From Bacteroidota bacterium (GTDB taxonomy: Bacteria; Bacteroidota; Bacteroidia; B-17B0; Aurantibacillaceae): a stretch of 32,813 nucleotides of DNA. The position numbers and the translations under genes were made by a program. Of this stretch, positions 32,426-32,813 are shown piece after piece. Positions within the stretch are counted from its first letter, which is position 1. The number at the start of each line of letters is the position of its first letter. Location: assembly GCA_963169355.1 (NCBI GenBank), contig CAUJCR010000045.1:1-32813 (forward strand), in the 5' to 3' direction. Under the pieces are notes generated by a model, which made no database searches, was not told where the DNA came from, and saw only the letters and a program-made list of their open reading frames with translations.

Positions 32426-32443
32426 CGTTTTTTATTGAAAAAA

Positions 32444-32477
32444 AATAAAGCCGTAACAAATTGTTGACGGCTTTATT
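32444..32477 (-). terminator. Rho-independent terminator after gcvP
   Basis: 11-bp stem AATAAAGCCGT (32444-32454) with ACGGCTTTATT (32467-32477), extended inwards by AACA/TGTT. On the minus strand it runs into a T-rich tract towards 32437, 3 bases after the gcvP stop, so it terminates gcvP transcription. Confidence 0.85.
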
Positions 32478-32480
32478 AAA

Positions 32481-32813
32481 TTAAGCGTTTACGCTTTCTT
32501 CTATGTAAGCCTCTATTGGGGCACACGAACACACTAAATTTCTATCGCCATAGGCATTATCAACTCTTGATACACTTGGCCAAAACTTATTGTCTTTAAT
32601 CCAAGTTAAAGGATAAGCTGCTTTTTGGCGCGAGTAGGCTTTGTTCCAATGATCGTTTAAAACAAATTTGCAAGTATGCGGTGCATTTTTTATCACGTTA
32701 TCAGCTTTGTCAAATTTACCTTCTTCAATCTCCTTAATTTCTTTTCTAATTGAAATCATGGCTTCACAAAAACGGTCTAACTCTGCTTTTGATTCCGATT
32801 CGGTAGGTTCTAC
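32481..32813 (-). CDS. gcvP: Glycine dehydrogenase (decarboxylating), C-terminal fragment
   Basis: 111 C-terminal residues; the frame runs through the window edge, so the start is outside. The protein is the P subunit of the glycine cleavage system, a PLP enzyme that decarboxylates glycine and passes the aminomethyl group to GcvH lipoate. The fragment has the diagnostic C-terminal sequence: [20 protein letters not shown] at the edge, then [42 protein letters not shown] and a short tail. The PLP lysine lies outside the visible part. The internal ATG at 32759 is not a start, since the conserved sequence continues upstream. A terminator follows directly. Confidence 0.97.
   Translation of the reverse strand, partial: VEPTESESKAELDRFCEAMISIRKEIKEIEEGKFDKADNVIKNAPHTCKFVLNDHWNKAYSRQKAAYPLTWIKDNKFWPSVSRVDNAYGDRNLVCSCAPIEAYIEESVNA

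Overview
The window is AT-rich bacterial chromosome, almost certainly from a member of the Bacteroidota. The evidence is several type IX secretion system (T9SS) signatures (two proteins ending in type A C-terminal sorting domains and a C25-family PorU-like sortase coupled to a PorV/PorQ-like barrel), the lpxC-fabZ gene fusion typical of this phylum, Bacteroidota-style lipoproteins, no obvious Shine-Dalgarno sequences, and repeated copies of the Bacteroidota -7 promoter box TAnnTTTG. I cannot place it below phylum. I saw no rRNA, tRNA, CRISPR array, insertion sequence or prophage gene, and no gene-free stretch exceeds 300 bases.

Layout. 1-1.9 kb: C-terminal end of an AsmA-like protein, a bidirectional terminator, an Ala-rich lipoprotein and a DUF5011-type lipoprotein. 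2-10.4 kb: a TPR-transmembrane-SpoIIE phosphatase, tail to tail with a 2112-residue secreted repeat protein carrying a T9SS signal. 10.5-15.6 kb: a minus-strand block trmH, lpxD, lpxC/fabZ, lpxA, trpS, combining early lipid A synthesis and FabZ with two translation functions. 15.6-18.4 kb: a plus-strand block of an RluB-like pseudouridine synthase with a long basic N-terminal extension, an ArsC-family protein and a glycosyltransferase. 18.4-22 kb: gltX divergent from a second TPR-TM-SpoIIE phosphatase. 22-29.4 kb: a minus-strand block with a polytopic membrane protein, a PorV/PorQ-like barrel and a 1693-residue PorU2-like C25 peptidase. 29.4-32.8 kb: pssA, a T9SS-sorted secreted protein, acylphosphatase and the 3' end of gcvP.

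Much of the window concerns the cell envelope: lipid A, phosphatidylserine, lipoproteins, T9SS cargo and a non-canonical sortase/barrel pair. Two paralogous membrane phosphatases with predicted periplasmic TPR sensors each converge on a T9SS-related gene. The main regulatory observation is that seven transcription-unit starts have a perfect TAnnTTTG box ending only 4 to 15 nt before the start codon, and several more have a one-mismatch box. This predicts very short leaders or leaderless mRNAs, and it fixes the start codons of gltX and the rluB-like gene downstream of the longest open frames.
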